Of a DNA stretch of 64,000 nt, positions 1 to 8,431 are shown piece by piece. Numbering within the stretch: the first letter of the stretch is position 1; each line of letters starts with the position of its first letter. Both the position numbers and the translations under genes were made by a program. The notes beneath the pieces were generated by a model that worked only from the letters and a program-made list of their open reading frames with translations, did not search any database and was not told the DNA's origin. Source of the stretch: Desulfobacteraceae bacterium Eth-SRB2 (GTDB lineage: Bacteria; Desulfobacterota; Desulfobacteria; Desulfobacterales; UBA11574). Location: assembly GCA_004193595.1 (NCBI GenBank), contig RPGQ01000001.1, positions 1-64,000 of the forward strand, read 5' to 3'.

Positions 1-1
1 A

Positions 2-106
2 AGTGCCACAGAGCCACTGAACGCATTAACATTAATTAAAAAAGATGTTGAAACAGGTAAGTTTGATAGAAATATCTTTGAAAATTTTGCTTATAGCTTG
101 TTATAG
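2..106 (+). CDS. C-terminal end of an HD-GYP-like protein (5' truncated by window edge)
   Basis: An open frame enters from the left edge and stops at 104-106. The 34 visible residues include EPLNALTLIKKDVETGKFDR, followed by a short hydrophobic tail. This matches the usual end of RpfG-type HD-GYP phosphodiesterases, where a 'P-EAL-hM----G-FD--hh--F' helix follows the catalytic core. The catalytic domain lies outside the window, so the family call rests on this tail alone. A receiver-like protein lies just downstream on the opposite strand, which fits a signalling neighbourhood. Confidence 0.4.
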   Translation, partial: SATEPLNALTLIKKDVETGKFDRNIFENFAYSLL

Positions 107-117
107 ATTTAATTTAT

Positions 118-510
118 TTAAGAGCGTCCCTGTTGACTTATTTCATAATGCGTGATTGCCATTTTCACGGCTTTCTTTAATCCCAAATCATTCCACGGTT
201 TCTTGCTGAAACGGTATATCAATCCATCATCAAGAGCATGTGATGCTTTATCTAATTTAAAGCAGGAAGCCATAACAATTCCCACGGTATTCGGAGACTC
301 TTGTTTGGCTTTTTTAAAGAATTCTATTACACCAATTTTTGACATGGACTGATCCGCAACCACAACCGCAAACTCATCTTCTTTTATTTTATCAAGAGCT
401 TCAAAGGGATCATCAAATCCAAAGAAATGATAGGTTTCATCCTTGAAAAACCGTTTTATAGATTTAATTACATTAATGGAATCGTTAACGAACATGATTT
501 TAGATTTCAT
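118..510 (-). CDS. Degenerate response-regulator receiver domain protein
   Basis: This is a 130-aa single-domain protein with the CheY/RpfG-type receiver fold: MFVNDS at strand 1, VVVADQSM with the candidate phospho-Asp at strand 3, IVMASC at strand 4 and FSKKPWND with the conserved Lys-Pro at strand 5. Several active-site positions are altered. The usual acidic pair reads N-D, the Thr of strand 4 is Ala/Ser, and the Pro after the DxxMP turn is missing. It may therefore be a pseudo-receiver or bind without being phosphorylated. The ending (YEISQQ) resembles receivers that normally precede an HD-GYP domain. It converges on the preceding HD-GYP-like fragment. Confidence 0.7.
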   Translation of the reverse strand: MKSKIMFVNDSINVIKSIKRFFKDETYHFFGFDDPFEALDKIKEDEFAVVVADQSMSKIGVIEFFKKAKQESPNTVGIVMASCFKLDKASHALDDGLIYRFSKKPWNDLGLKKAVKMAITHYEISQQGRS

Positions 511-590
511 GGTATGATTGCCTTTGGTCAGGATTTAAGCGGATAACTATTCAACATGTGTGCCAAATTTTGTTTTGTGCTTAAAAAGTG

Positions 591-787
591 GCAAAAAGCC
601 TTGTTTGAAGGGAGGTTATGAAGCGTTATTTGTAAGATTCCGGGAATAATAAACCGTAGAGAGAATAAACAAATGCACAGAAAAATGTTCATTATGCACT
701 GTTTTTTGGGCATAACTCTAGTGGTTCAACGTTTTTACTGATTATTCAGGTTGGCGAAAAATTGGAAAGTCTGGTAAATATCAAGTC
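591..787. repeat. 198-bp direct repeat, copy 1
   Basis: The segment starting AAAAAGCCTTGTTTGAAGGG and ending near AAATATCAAGTCAA recurs in the same orientation at 1930-2127 with only about a dozen differences. The two copies bracket an IS256 remnant and a complete poly-gamma-glutamate hydrolase-family gene. I do not recognise the repeat itself. Its other neighbour (after copy 2) is an IS110 remnant, so it may be the non-coding end of an insertion sequence. Confidence 0.85.
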
Positions 788-849
788 AATATCCAGGAAA
801 GGACCCACATACCATTAAAAAAGGGACTTGGCGATAGTGCCATAACCCC

Positions 850-1152
850 TTAAGACCATTGGCACGACTGGCTCGATTCGTTTCCAGCTTGACGATCCCG
901 AACCCTCGGCACATTAAAAGGTACAGGGCCATCTCCTGTCTGAACGTTACGCTCAGGGAAGTAACCGTTGCGAACCACTCTTCCACGACCTTATTCGTCT
1001 TGAAGATCCGGATACGGGGATAGAAAGCCCTTTATCTTTGCCTCTAATGCCTCAGCAAACAACTTCCTGGCTCCATGGCGTAATATGTCGTTGATAGGGT
1101 CATCAAAAAATCGTTCTGGCTTTTTTAAATCAATTACATTATCTTTGGCCAT
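850..1152 (-). pseudogene. IS256-family transposase, N-terminal remnant
   Basis: On the minus strand an ATG at 1152 opens MAKDNVIDLKKPERFFDDP, then GARKLFAEALEAKIKGFL, an in-frame stop, then GRVVRNGYFPERNVQTGDGP and VPRVRDR. This is the typical N-terminus of IS256 (mutator-type) transposases, which run to about 400 aa. The frame has a stop where 'EQGR' is expected, and the similarity is lost after RVRDR near position 880. All three catalytic carboxylates lie in the missing part, so the element is dead. Confidence 0.8.
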
Positions 1153-1322
1153 GGGGTGTATATCCTTCCATTTTCATGATTCAAAGTGCCGGACAATTGC
1201 CGGGAAAACAATCACCCGGAGGATACACCACCGAGTCCCTCAAACATAACTTTTGATTATATCTCACAACTGAGAAAGAGAAGGTTGAAGAACAAAACAA
1301 ATGCGATCAAAAGTGAGGATAA

Positions 1323-1946
1323 ATGGAAGACACTTATCAAGACTTTAAAAGCCTTTCAGAAGTTGAAAAAGAAGGCAGAGATTTTAAAATATGGGTCAAG
1401 AAAACAAAATCTAAAATTGCTGTAATTGCGCCACATGGCGGGGCAATTGAGCTTGGCACATCCGAAATTGCCAAATCCGTCGCGGGTGATGATTTTACGT
1501 GTTATTCATTTGAAGGCATTAAAAATAAAGAAAACAAAAAATATTTGCATATCACAAGTACAAATTTTGACGAACCGGAATGTATCGAAATTTGCAACGC
1601 TTCTGATATGGTATTGGCTATTCACGGTGCCGAAGACGATGATAAAGTTGTTTATGTTGGCGGGCGAAATGAATACCTTAAACAAAAAATGATCGAAAAA
1701 CTTAAAAAGGCTGGTTTTTCTGTAAGAAAAGACACAACAAATCATTCAGGTCGTAATGCTGAAAATATCTGTAACAAATGCACGTCAATGCAGGGATTGC
1801 AATTAGAAATATCAAATGGACTCCGGAAAAAAATGTTTAAAGGATTGAAACGTAACCATCGAAATCCCACAAATAACCTATTCAATGAATTCGTAAAATC
1901 GATAAGGGGTGTTTTGTGTGAATACGTAGCAAAAAGCCTTGTTTGA
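1323..1946 (+). CDS. Poly-gamma-glutamate hydrolase family protein (DUF867)
   Basis: A 207-aa protein with the hallmark IAPHGGAIELGTSEIAKS, ITSTNFDEP and VLAIHGAED stretches of the DUF867/PghP family. Members are zinc-dependent peptidase-like hydrolases, first known from Bacillus phages, that cut poly-gamma-glutamate. The APHGG-x-E and AIHG motifs carry the expected metal ligands. GAGG lies just upstream of the ATG. The gene is AT-richer than the core genes and sits between IS remnants and the two 198-bp repeats. Its last five codons lie inside repeat copy 2. This looks like acquired cargo. The substrate in this organism is unknown. Confidence 0.8.
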   Translation: MEDTYQDFKSLSEVEKEGRDFKIWVKKTKSKIAVIAPHGGAIELGTSEIAKSVAGDDFTCYSFEGIKNKENKKYLHITSTNFDEPECIEICNASDMVLAIHGAEDDDKVVYVGGRNEYLKQKMIEKLKKAGFSVRKDTTNHSGRNAENICNKCTSMQGLQLEISNGLRKKMFKGLKRNHRNPTNNLFNEFVKSIRGVLCEYVAKSLV

Positions 1947-2127
1947 AGGGAGGTTATGAAGAGTTATTTGTAAGATTCCGGGAATAATAAACAGTAGATA
2001 GAATGAATAAATGCACAGAAAAATGTGTATTATTCACTGTTTTTTGGGCATAACTATAGTTGTTCAACGTTTTTACTGATTATTCAGGTTGGCGAAAAAT
2101 TGGAAAGTCCGGTAAATATCAAGTCAA
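1930..2127. repeat. 198-bp direct repeat, copy 2
   Basis: Second copy of the repeat at 591-787, same orientation. It begins inside the last codons of the DUF867 gene and runs to the edge of an IS110 remnant. Beyond 2127 the two flanks diverge. Confidence 0.85.
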
Positions 2128-2186
2128 ATTACCATCCCCAGAGGAGTTGGCTTGTTTTTTTGGTACTGGAAGGTACCCTGTTACAT

Positions 2187-2414
2187 ATAACCATGTTCCT
2201 GCAATCCATCAACAAGCCAGTACCAGTTGTATGGATTCAACGATAACACCTTCCGGATCAGCCTTGAATGGTTCCAAAACCTTTAAAACATTGTTTAGAT
2301 CGTTTGGCTGCCGCCGGCCAAATAGCCTTTTGTAATCCTGATCCATAATGCCGATGTAATTATTGCTTGAATGTAAATCGATTCCCGCGTATACGTATTT
2401 GACCAGTTCCGGCT
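2187..2414 (-). pseudogene. IS110-family transposase, N-terminal remnant
   Basis: Minus-strand translation gives LVKYVYAGIDLHSSNNYIG, then GRRQPNDLNNVLKVLEPF and VIVES. After a one- or two-base slip it continues as YNWYWLVDGLQEHGYM and a stop. This is the DEDD-type N-terminal domain of IS110 transposases (GIDLHS with the first catalytic Asp; VVESTYNWYWLVDGL). The frameshift near 2225 and the loss of everything after about residue 75 show that it is non-functional. Confidence 0.8.
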
Positions 2415-2597
2415 AAAAACAAAATCGTCGTGACTCCAACTCGAAGCCCTTTATATGAATATCAAACCTTGATTATTGATTAAGATGAATAGACACTTCT
2501 CAAGGATGTTGCTAATCAATTCGGGCACTGAGAGTTTGGAGGGACCGAATTAAAAAATTTGACAACTGGTAATAATCTAAAAATTGTTTGCAATAGC

Positions 2598-2645
2598 GAT
2601 GAAGCATGATGGCAACTCTCCGTTTTCATAGGATCATGCTTCATC
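2598..2645. repeat. Perfect 13-bp inverted repeat
   Basis: GATGAAGCATGAT at 2598-2610 is matched by ATCATGCTTCATC at 2633-2645, with a 22-nt loop. There is no T-run right after the stem, so it is not a standard terminator. It lies 78 bp before the next gene and could be an operator or a short element end. Confidence 0.6.
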
Positions 2646-2722
2646 ATTAACCACCCATTAATAAAAGGCAAACTGCGCTAACTGCGGGGTTTGTTGGTTA
2701 GGTTTTGAATTTTTAAATTGAT

Positions 2723-3283
2723 ATGGAACAACTTTTCTCAGTACTAATCGGTGCACTCATTGCCTCAATATTATCAGTTGTTTATCTACACGTTTCCGAA
2801 AAGTTAAAAATTAGGAGCGAAGTACTTCTTGAAGTCGTTGGTTTTTGTGATGAAATATATCACCATCTTCAGAAACTTCATGTTTATAAAAATGCAGAGT
2901 ACACAGATAGGGATCTTGATCTTACAATTGAGGATTATCGGTATTTAAGCAGAGGATTGACTGTGATTCTCACATCTACCAAAGTCCATGAAAAAATGGC
3001 GATCGCTTTTGGAGAAAAAGAGGAACTCGATCTCTTCCTTGAGTTAAGCAACCAATTGCGCCAAGTTGCGAGTCTATTGCAGAGAGCCACGGGAAGCGCC
3101 GAGATTAACGAGGGGCAGCAAGTCAACCAACTTTTCAAGGATAAGATTGATCCGTTACGACACAAGCTAATACGAGACTTGATAAAGGGGGTAAAGGTTA
3201 CCGGAATCCTGCCCGATATATATAAATGCCAGATGCCTACATTTTATAAGATAACATCTTACTTTATAAAACCAAAAACCTGA
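2723..3283 (+). CDS. Hypothetical membrane-anchored protein
   Basis: A 186-aa protein, not recognised. Residues 5-23 (FSVLIGALIASILSVVYL) form one N-terminal membrane helix. The remainder is charged and mostly helical, with no catalytic motif that I can name. This layout (N-in anchor plus cytoplasmic or periplasmic helical domain) is seen in many small proteins of accessory regions. No clear ribosome binding site precedes the ATG. It stands between the IS graveyard and the housekeeping dus gene. Confidence 0.55.
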   Translation: MEQLFSVLIGALIASILSVVYLHVSEKLKIRSEVLLEVVGFCDEIYHHLQKLHVYKNAEYTDRDLDLTIEDYRYLSRGLTVILTSTKVHEKMAIAFGEKEELDLFLELSNQLRQVASLLQRATGSAEINEGQQVNQLFKDKIDPLRHKLIRDLIKGVKVTGILPDIYKCQMPTFYKITSYFIKPKT

Positions 3284-3336
3284 CGTTCGAAGAATGAATT
3301 TGTTCTTGTGGTGCTATGAAATACCGGGGAGGGCAA

Positions 3337-4317
3337 ATGTCGCGGATCAAACTATACATGGCCCCCATGAAGGGGTTTACCGATCATCTGTTCAGGAGTG
3401 TGTTTGCAGACCATTTCGGCGGGTTCGACCTGGCGGTGGCTCCGTTCATCGCCAGCAAACAGGATCACCGCATCAAGAAAAAGTACGTCAAAGACGTCCT
3501 TCCGGAAAACAATACCCGCATGCCGGTTGTCCCTCAAATTATGAGTAAAACCGCATCGGATTTTATCGTTCTGGCCAACTACCTGTATGACCTGGGATAT
3601 GACACCGTCAACTGGAACCTGGGCTGCCCCTATCCCATGGTGGCCAACAAAAAACGGGGCTCCGGCATGCTGCCCTACACGGACCGAATTCGGACCTTTC
3701 TCGACAGGGTCATTCACGAAATATACGGATCGCTTTCCATCAAAGTACGACTTGGATGGAAAGAAAACGCCGATATTTTCAGGCTGCTGCCGGTTATTGA
3801 CCAATACCCTCTATCGGAAATCATCATTCATCCCCGAACCGGTCTGCAGCGTTACCAAGGGCCTGTCGATCTGGATGCTTTTGAAGATTGCCTGGCCGTG
3901 ATACGCCACCCGGTGGTTTACAACGGCGATATTCGAACGGTTGGCGATTTCAGGCGGCTTTCCCGGCGCTTCAAGCGCGTTCATACATGGATGATAGGAC
4001 GCTGGTGCCTGGCCGACCCCTTTCTGCCGGGTTGCATCACAACGGGTGCCGATGATATTCCGGATAAAATCTATCGGATGCAACGGTTTCACGAGGCCCT
4101 GTTTGAGGCCTACAACGGCATTCTAGATGGTCCTTCCCACGTGTTGAACAAGATGAAAGGACTCTGGCGCTATTTTTCACTGCCCTTCGAAGATTGCAGA
4201 AAGACAATGAAAAAAATCACAAAAACGCGCCGGCCGGATCAGTACCTGGAGCGGGTAAATTTGTTTTTCGAGACGGAAGCGCAATTGCGCCAGCCCAAGG
4301 CTGACCTTTCGGCCTGA
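3337..4317 (+). CDS. tRNA-dihydrouridine synthase family protein
   Basis: A 326-aa FMN enzyme that reduces uridine in the D-loop of tRNA. The order of motifs is that of the Dus family: LYMAPMKGFTDHLFR at the N-terminus, VNWNLGCP with the catalytic Cys, KRGSGML, SIKVRLGW, IIHPRTGLQRYQG and VYNGDI near the FMN phosphate site, then MIGRW. It resembles the DusC/A group in length. An ATG 21 nt upstream exists, but GGGGAGG lies 3-4 nt before the chosen ATG at 3337. Monocistronic. Substrate position is not deducible from sequence alone. Confidence 0.9.
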   Translation: MSRIKLYMAPMKGFTDHLFRSVFADHFGGFDLAVAPFIASKQDHRIKKKYVKDVLPENNTRMPVVPQIMSKTASDFIVLANYLYDLGYDTVNWNLGCPYPMVANKKRGSGMLPYTDRIRTFLDRVIHEIYGSLSIKVRLGWKENADIFRLLPVIDQYPLSEIIIHPRTGLQRYQGPVDLDAFEDCLAVIRHPVVYNGDIRTVGDFRRLSRRFKRVHTWMIGRWCLADPFLPGCITTGADDIPDKIYRMQRFHEALFEAYNGILDGPSHVLNKMKGLWRYFSLPFEDCRKTMKKITKTRRPDQYLERVNLFFETEAQLRQPKADLSA

Positions 4318-4328
4318 AATACTTTTTT

Positions 4329-4487
4329 TTAGGAGATATGCAGGTCCGGTTTTCCCTTGCGGCGCCTGATGACCTTGACATCACTGGATATGTTTTTGGT
4401 GAGTTGATTTTCGTTTTTGTCCTGGTCGTTCTGTGCAAAAAGCTGGAACAGCCTTGCCTCAATTTTTTTTCGTTTGCTCTCTTCCAT
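4329..4487 (-). CDS. Small basic protein, 52 aa
   Basis: An ATG at 4487, preceded by GAAGGA, opens a 52-aa highly charged frame (MEESKRKKIEARLFQLFAQN ... VIRRRKGKPDLHIS) that stops just after the convergent dus gene. The clean Shine-Dalgarno and the non-random amino acid pattern argue for a real small gene. I do not recognise a family. A second short minus-strand frame lies directly upstream. Confidence 0.4.
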   Translation of the reverse strand: MEESKRKKIEARLFQLFAQNDQDKNENQLTKNISSDVKVIRRRKGKPDLHIS

Positions 4488-4523
4488 TAATCCTTCTTCT
4501 TTTTGGGTGGATTGTTTTTCGAA

Positions 4524-4616
4524 TTACCGGTTGCCCCCTAATTCAGCGAACCGGCTAAGTGCGCGCATAATTGCCGGATGGCCTTTTCTGCGAATCTGGT
4601 TATCTCTTCCGGTCAC
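4524..4616 (-). CDS. Possible small protein or 3' remnant, 30 aa
   Basis: A GTG at 4616 opens VTGRDNQIRRKGHPAIMRAL and ends NR-stop, 36 nt before the start of the 52-aa gene. The composition looks coding, but there is no clear Shine-Dalgarno. It could be the surviving tail of a longer gene. Confidence 0.2.
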   Translation of the reverse strand: MTGRDNQIRRKGHPAIMRALSRFAELGGNR

Positions 4617-5181
4617 CTATTGATACTCGTTTTTACGTATGTGAAACGAAAAAAATGGAGATTTAAACCGGATAATGTGTACAAATCGATTCGGGGATAA
4701 CGATATTCCCGTTCAGGAAAGTTAAATCACTTCGCATACTGGCTATCCTATTTAACTGTGCTTGGCAAGTTCAAAATGCACTTTTTTTGACTCGTTTGAT
4801 CGGTCAGCAACCTATATGATCAAAAAATTGTATCTATTCAAATAGTTACCATTTTAAAAAATTATTGCCGGGCATGACGAAAAAGCCTAAAATTTCGACG
4901 GACCAGTTAAATTCGAACATTCTATCATATTATTAAGTTCAACGGCTGGTAACGCCCCCGAAAAGCCTATGATTCATTTTTGAACTCGGTTATTATAATC
5001 ACGCCGAGTCTGTTTCGCAACCATCAAGGACTGTTTGATTGTAATCGTCGAAAAAAGCTAAACTTGAAACTCTGAACCCGCAACCTTAAACTATGAGGAC
5101 CACCCGTTATGGCAGAAATATAGACCGTCCATGATAAGGGTGATAAGTGGTTGAAATTGCGCGTTTCCGGCGGGCGCCAGG
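4617..5181. other. Intergenic stretch, no gene seen
   Basis: This 565-bp AT-rich stretch holds no convincing reading frame, RNA gene or repeat that recurs elsewhere in the window. Confidence 0.5.
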
Positions 5182-5457
5182 TTATTTTCGTAAGTTTCCC
5201 GACCGAATGCGATCCAGGGCGGTTTCGATGGGTTGCGGGTCGATATGCCGCATGAGGGTGCCGATGTACTGAATCTGCCTGCGCCGGGCGCCACGGCTTT
5301 TTATTTTACGTGCGAATTCGATGGCCGTCAGAAGCTCATTCGGCAGCCCCATGGCCTCAAGCTGGCCTAACGGCAGGGCGACCAACTGTTCGCCCAGGCG
5401 CTGCAGGGCCCGATCTTCATTTTTTCTTTGGGTTCTGCTTTTATACTCCGTATCCAT
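5182..5457 (-). CDS. Short DarP/YjgA-like (DUF615) ribosome-associated protein
   Basis: A 91-aa protein with SRTQRKNEDRALQRLGEQL near the N-terminus and AIEFARKIKSRGARRRQIQY followed by IGTLMRHID. These are the signature helices of the DUF615/DarP family, which binds the 50S subunit during late assembly. The E. coli protein is about twice as long. Here the frame ends shortly after the IGKLMR-like motif, so this is either a short form or a truncation. AGGAAG precedes the ATG. Confidence 0.7.
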   Translation of the reverse strand: MDTEYKSRTQRKNEDRALQRLGEQLVALPLGQLEAMGLPNELLTAIEFARKIKSRGARRRQIQYIGTLMRHIDPQPIETALDRIRSGNLRK

Positions 5458-5847
5458 TTTGCAGGCTTCCTACTTCCGGTTTACTCATGCAGTTGCATAA
5501 AAAACATGACAAGGTATATAAAAAAGAATAATAACAAGGCATTTGAATACTTTTGGACCTGTTTTCCGAATAAACTTTTAGTGACATCTCAAACAAATAA
5601 AAAATTTGTCATGTTTTTTACCCGGAAGGAAAGCCCTTCGGCGGCGCGCTCTCGTTCTTCCCACCGAAAAACGGACTTTCCCAAAATTCAGTTGATTTTA
5701 CAGCCAAACTCTTGCAATATTTACCATGGTAAGGCAACGGCAGGGTTCATTCATGCACGTAACAGCTAATACTGCAAAAGGTTAGAAATGATCAAGCAAT
5801 ATATTGAGCGTTCTTTCCGGCTCCGATTAAAACGAAAGCGGTGAAAA
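5458..5847. other. Intergenic stretch between divergent genes
   Basis: 390 bp separate the divergent DarP-like and RlmL-like genes. It is AT-rich and must hold both promoters. I see no convincing gene in it. Confidence 0.4.
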
Positions 5848-7041
5848 ATGGCATCCGTCGATGGGGTCAAACGCCGTAGAAGAAAAACGCGGAAAGTAGC
5901 GGCATATCAGTATCAGAAAGATTGTCATTATTTTGCCCAGATAGCCGATAGCTTAAAAGAAGTCGGCGCGGAGGAACTGGCTGAACTCGGCGCTGAAGAT
6001 GTCAGGCCGGAATTCAGCGGAATTCATTTCAGGGCGGACAAATCAACCCTGTATCGAATTAATTATCTTACCCGACTTCTTTCACGGTGCCTTGCGCCGT
6101 TAATATCATTCACTTGTCATGATACCGATACGCTGTATCAGAAGGCCAAACAGATCAAGTGGGAAGATTTTTTTACAAAAGGCAATACCTTTGCCGTATC
6201 GGGGAATGTTTCCGACAGCGCGATTTCGCATTCAAAGTTCGCTGCCCTCCGCCTTAAAGATGCGGTTGCCGACTATTTCAAAGAAAAAACCGGTCAGCGT
6301 CCGGATGTGTCGGTAAGAAATCCGGATATCTTGCTGAACCTTCATATCAGGCACGATAAGGCCGTCATAAGCCTGGACACTTCAGGCGGCGCGCTTCACC
6401 GGAGAGGATACAGGGAGGAGACCGTTTCGGCGCCGATGCAGGAAACCGTTGCCGCCGCGATTATCCGATTCAGCGAATGGGACGGTTCTGTTCCTTTATA
6501 TGATCCTTTGTGCGGTTCGGGAACCCTTTTGTGTGAAGCACTCATGCGGTATAGCCATATTCCTGCGGGTGTTTTCAGGAATCGATTCGGTTTTGAATTT
6601 CTGCCCGATTTTGACGGCGGTAACTGGAAGCAGGTAAAAAAAGAGGCCGACGGACACATCCGGGAACTGCCGCAAGGGCTGATTGCGGGCAGTGATGTGT
6701 CCGCGGAGGCTGTCCGCGCGGCGCGGACAAACCTGATGGGGCTCCATTACGGAAATAAGGTAAGCGTTGAAAGGGCGGACTTCAGGAAGCTGCCCGCCCT
6801 TGAAGAGCATGTCATTATAACCAATCCGCCTTATGGCATTCGGATGGGGGGAGACGAGAACCTTGAAATATTTTATAAAAATCTCGGCGATTTTCTGAAA
6901 CAGAAATGCAAAGGCTCGGCCGCTTTTGTTTATTTCGGAGAACGGAAGTATATCAAAAAAATCGGGCTGAAAGCATCATGGAAAAAACCGATCAAGGCCG
7001 GCGGGCTTGACGGCAGGCTGGTTAAATACGAGATTTACTGA
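5848..7041 (+). CDS. THUMP-domain class I SAM RNA methyltransferase (RlmL-like)
   Basis: 397 aa. A basic leader (KRRRRKTRK) is followed by a ferredoxin-like/THUMP region (about 25-170) and a Rossmann methyltransferase domain with YDPLCGSGTLLCEALM (SAM site) and IITNPPYGIRMGG. The NPPY motif marks an N2-guanine RNA methyltransferase of the RlmL/YpsC/TrmN group. It lacks the second (RlmK) domain of the E. coli fusion. The most likely target is 23S rRNA G2445, but that is a family inference. It starts a tight run with the next two genes (gaps of 18 and 12 nt). Confidence 0.85.
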   Translation: MASVDGVKRRRRKTRKVAAYQYQKDCHYFAQIADSLKEVGAEELAELGAEDVRPEFSGIHFRADKSTLYRINYLTRLLSRCLAPLISFTCHDTDTLYQKAKQIKWEDFFTKGNTFAVSGNVSDSAISHSKFAALRLKDAVADYFKEKTGQRPDVSVRNPDILLNLHIRHDKAVISLDTSGGALHRRGYREETVSAPMQETVAAAIIRFSEWDGSVPLYDPLCGSGTLLCEALMRYSHIPAGVFRNRFGFEFLPDFDGGNWKQVKKEADGHIRELPQGLIAGSDVSAEAVRAARTNLMGLHYGNKVSVERADFRKLPALEEHVIITNPPYGIRMGGDENLEIFYKNLGDFLKQKCKGSAAFVYFGERKYIKKIGLKASWKKPIKAGGLDGRLVKYEIY

Positions 7042-7059
7042 AAACATAAAGGGAAAAAT

Positions 7060-7800
7060 ATGTCAGACGGAAAAATTGAAAAATTGGCCGTATTAATAGA
7101 TGCAGACAACGCCCAACCTTCTATTGTTGACGGGCTACTATCGGAAATCGCAAAGTATGGGACAGCTAATGTAAAAAGGATTTACGGTGACTGGACGCTG
7201 TCAGGCCTTAAAGGGTGGAAGGAAGTTCTTTTACAGTATTCAATACAGCCCATACAGCAATTTGGGTATACTTCAGGGAAAAATGCAACGGACAGTGCAT
7301 TGATAATTGACGCAATGGATTTACTTTACACGGACAAATTTGACGGTTTTTGCATTGTATCCAGCGATAGTGATTTCACTAAATTAGCGTCAAGGATAAG
7401 GGAAGCCGGTCTTTTTGTGTATGGATTCGGGGAGAGAAAAACCCCTAAAGCATTCGTTTCTGCCTGTGATAAGTTTATTTTCACTGAAGTCCTGCGCTCC
7501 CAAGATGATTATAGTGAGAAAATAAAACGCAAGACAACCAGCGAACTTAAGAAAGACACGAAACTCGTTAATTTATTAAGAAACGCTGTTGAGGCATCTT
7601 CTGACGATTCTGGTTGGGCTCATCTGGCATCCGTGGGAAGTAACATTGCCAAGCAGACACCAGAGTTTGATCCGCGAAATTATGGTTACAAAAAATTGAG
7701 GGAACTTGCATCAGCAACAAAACTATTCCAAATCGAAGAAAGAGCTGTTGGCGATGGACCCTCAAAGGCAATTTATTTAAAAGACAAAAGAAAAAAATAA
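7060..7800 (+). CDS. NYN-domain RNase-like protein with C-terminal OST-HTH/LOTUS domain
   Basis: A 246-aa protein. The N-terminal PIN-like NYN domain shows LAVLIDADNAQPS, KNATDSALIIDAMDLLY and FCIVSSDSDFTKLASRIRE, giving the clustered Asp residues expected to bind a divalent metal for RNA cleavage. Residues ~165-240 (LVNLLRNAVEASSDDSGWA, GSNI, FDPRNYGYKKLRELASA) form an OST-HTH/LOTUS domain, known to bind RNA or G-quadruplexes. Such LabA/DUF88-type proteins are widespread, with poorly known targets. Adjacent placement to an rRNA methyltransferase suggests RNA metabolism. Confidence 0.88.
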   Translation: MSDGKIEKLAVLIDADNAQPSIVDGLLSEIAKYGTANVKRIYGDWTLSGLKGWKEVLLQYSIQPIQQFGYTSGKNATDSALIIDAMDLLYTDKFDGFCIVSSDSDFTKLASRIREAGLFVYGFGERKTPKAFVSACDKFIFTEVLRSQDDYSEKIKRKTTSELKKDTKLVNLLRNAVEASSDDSGWAHLASVGSNIAKQTPEFDPRNYGYKKLRELASATKLFQIEERAVGDGPSKAIYLKDKRKK

Positions 7801-7812
7801 AAGGAATGAATA

Positions 7813-8373
7813 ATGAAAAGCGTAATCTTGTATGATTCAATTGGAGGAAATACTGAAAAAGTCGCTCAACGGATTTACGATACGCTTAAAGGTGCAACCC
7901 ATGAAGTTCATTTCATAAAATTCACATCAAAGATTGATGTTGATTTTTTCGAATACGATCTGATTTTTTTAGGCTCACCGGTCATCAATTGGCTGCCAAC
8001 AAAACGGATGATGGATTATGTAAAAAAGAAACTCCAATTCTATAACGATCAAGGAAAAATCATACCGTCATCTCCCTTACTATCGGGAAAGTATGGCATA
8101 TGTTTTTGTACATATGCCGGAACACATATCGGTGAAAACGAGGCGCTTCCCATGACCATGTGGCTGCGCTCATTTTTAGAACATCTCGGGTATTCGGTTC
8201 TGGATCAATGGCATATGGTTGGCCAATTCCACAATGAGACGGATATGAATACTCAAGGACGTCTGGGTAATATTTTGGGCCGCCCCAACGATAAGGATCT
8301 ACTTGATGTCGAAAACCGGGTCAAAGGGGTTGTCGGAGCCCTGGCTGGGTTGATGGCAGGTGAAAACAGTTGA
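7813..8373 (+). CDS. Flavodoxin-family protein
   Basis: 186 aa. The N-terminus VILYDSIGGNTEKVAQRI is the FMN-phosphate loop of flavodoxins, and YDLIFLGSPVINWLPTKRM supplies the aromatic/isoalloxazine loop. The C-terminal half (CFCTYAGTHIGENEALP) fits the long-chain flavodoxin-like group used as electron carriers or small reductases. Good Shine-Dalgarno (AAAAGGAATG); it ends the rlmL-NYN-flavodoxin run. Redox partner unknown. Confidence 0.8.
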   Translation: MKSVILYDSIGGNTEKVAQRIYDTLKGATHEVHFIKFTSKIDVDFFEYDLIFLGSPVINWLPTKRMMDYVKKKLQFYNDQGKIIPSSPLLSGKYGICFCTYAGTHIGENEALPMTMWLRSFLEHLGYSVLDQWHMVGQFHNETDMNTQGRLGNILGRPNDKDLLDVENRVKGVVGALAGLMAGENS

Positions 8374-8431
8374 ATTGAAAGCGTTTGGATAACAGTAAAA
8401 AATTATAACCAGGCAGTCAGGAACAGAGGAT

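Noticed and set aside
2025..2335. Two overlapping plus-strand frames of 73 and 91 codons
   Set aside because: They cover the 198-bp repeat and the antisense of the IS110 remnant; no sign of selection as proteins.
5428..5769. 113-codon plus-strand frame before the RlmL-like gene
   Set aside because: Low-complexity AT-rich sequence, partly antisense to the DarP start; no motif or ribosome binding site.
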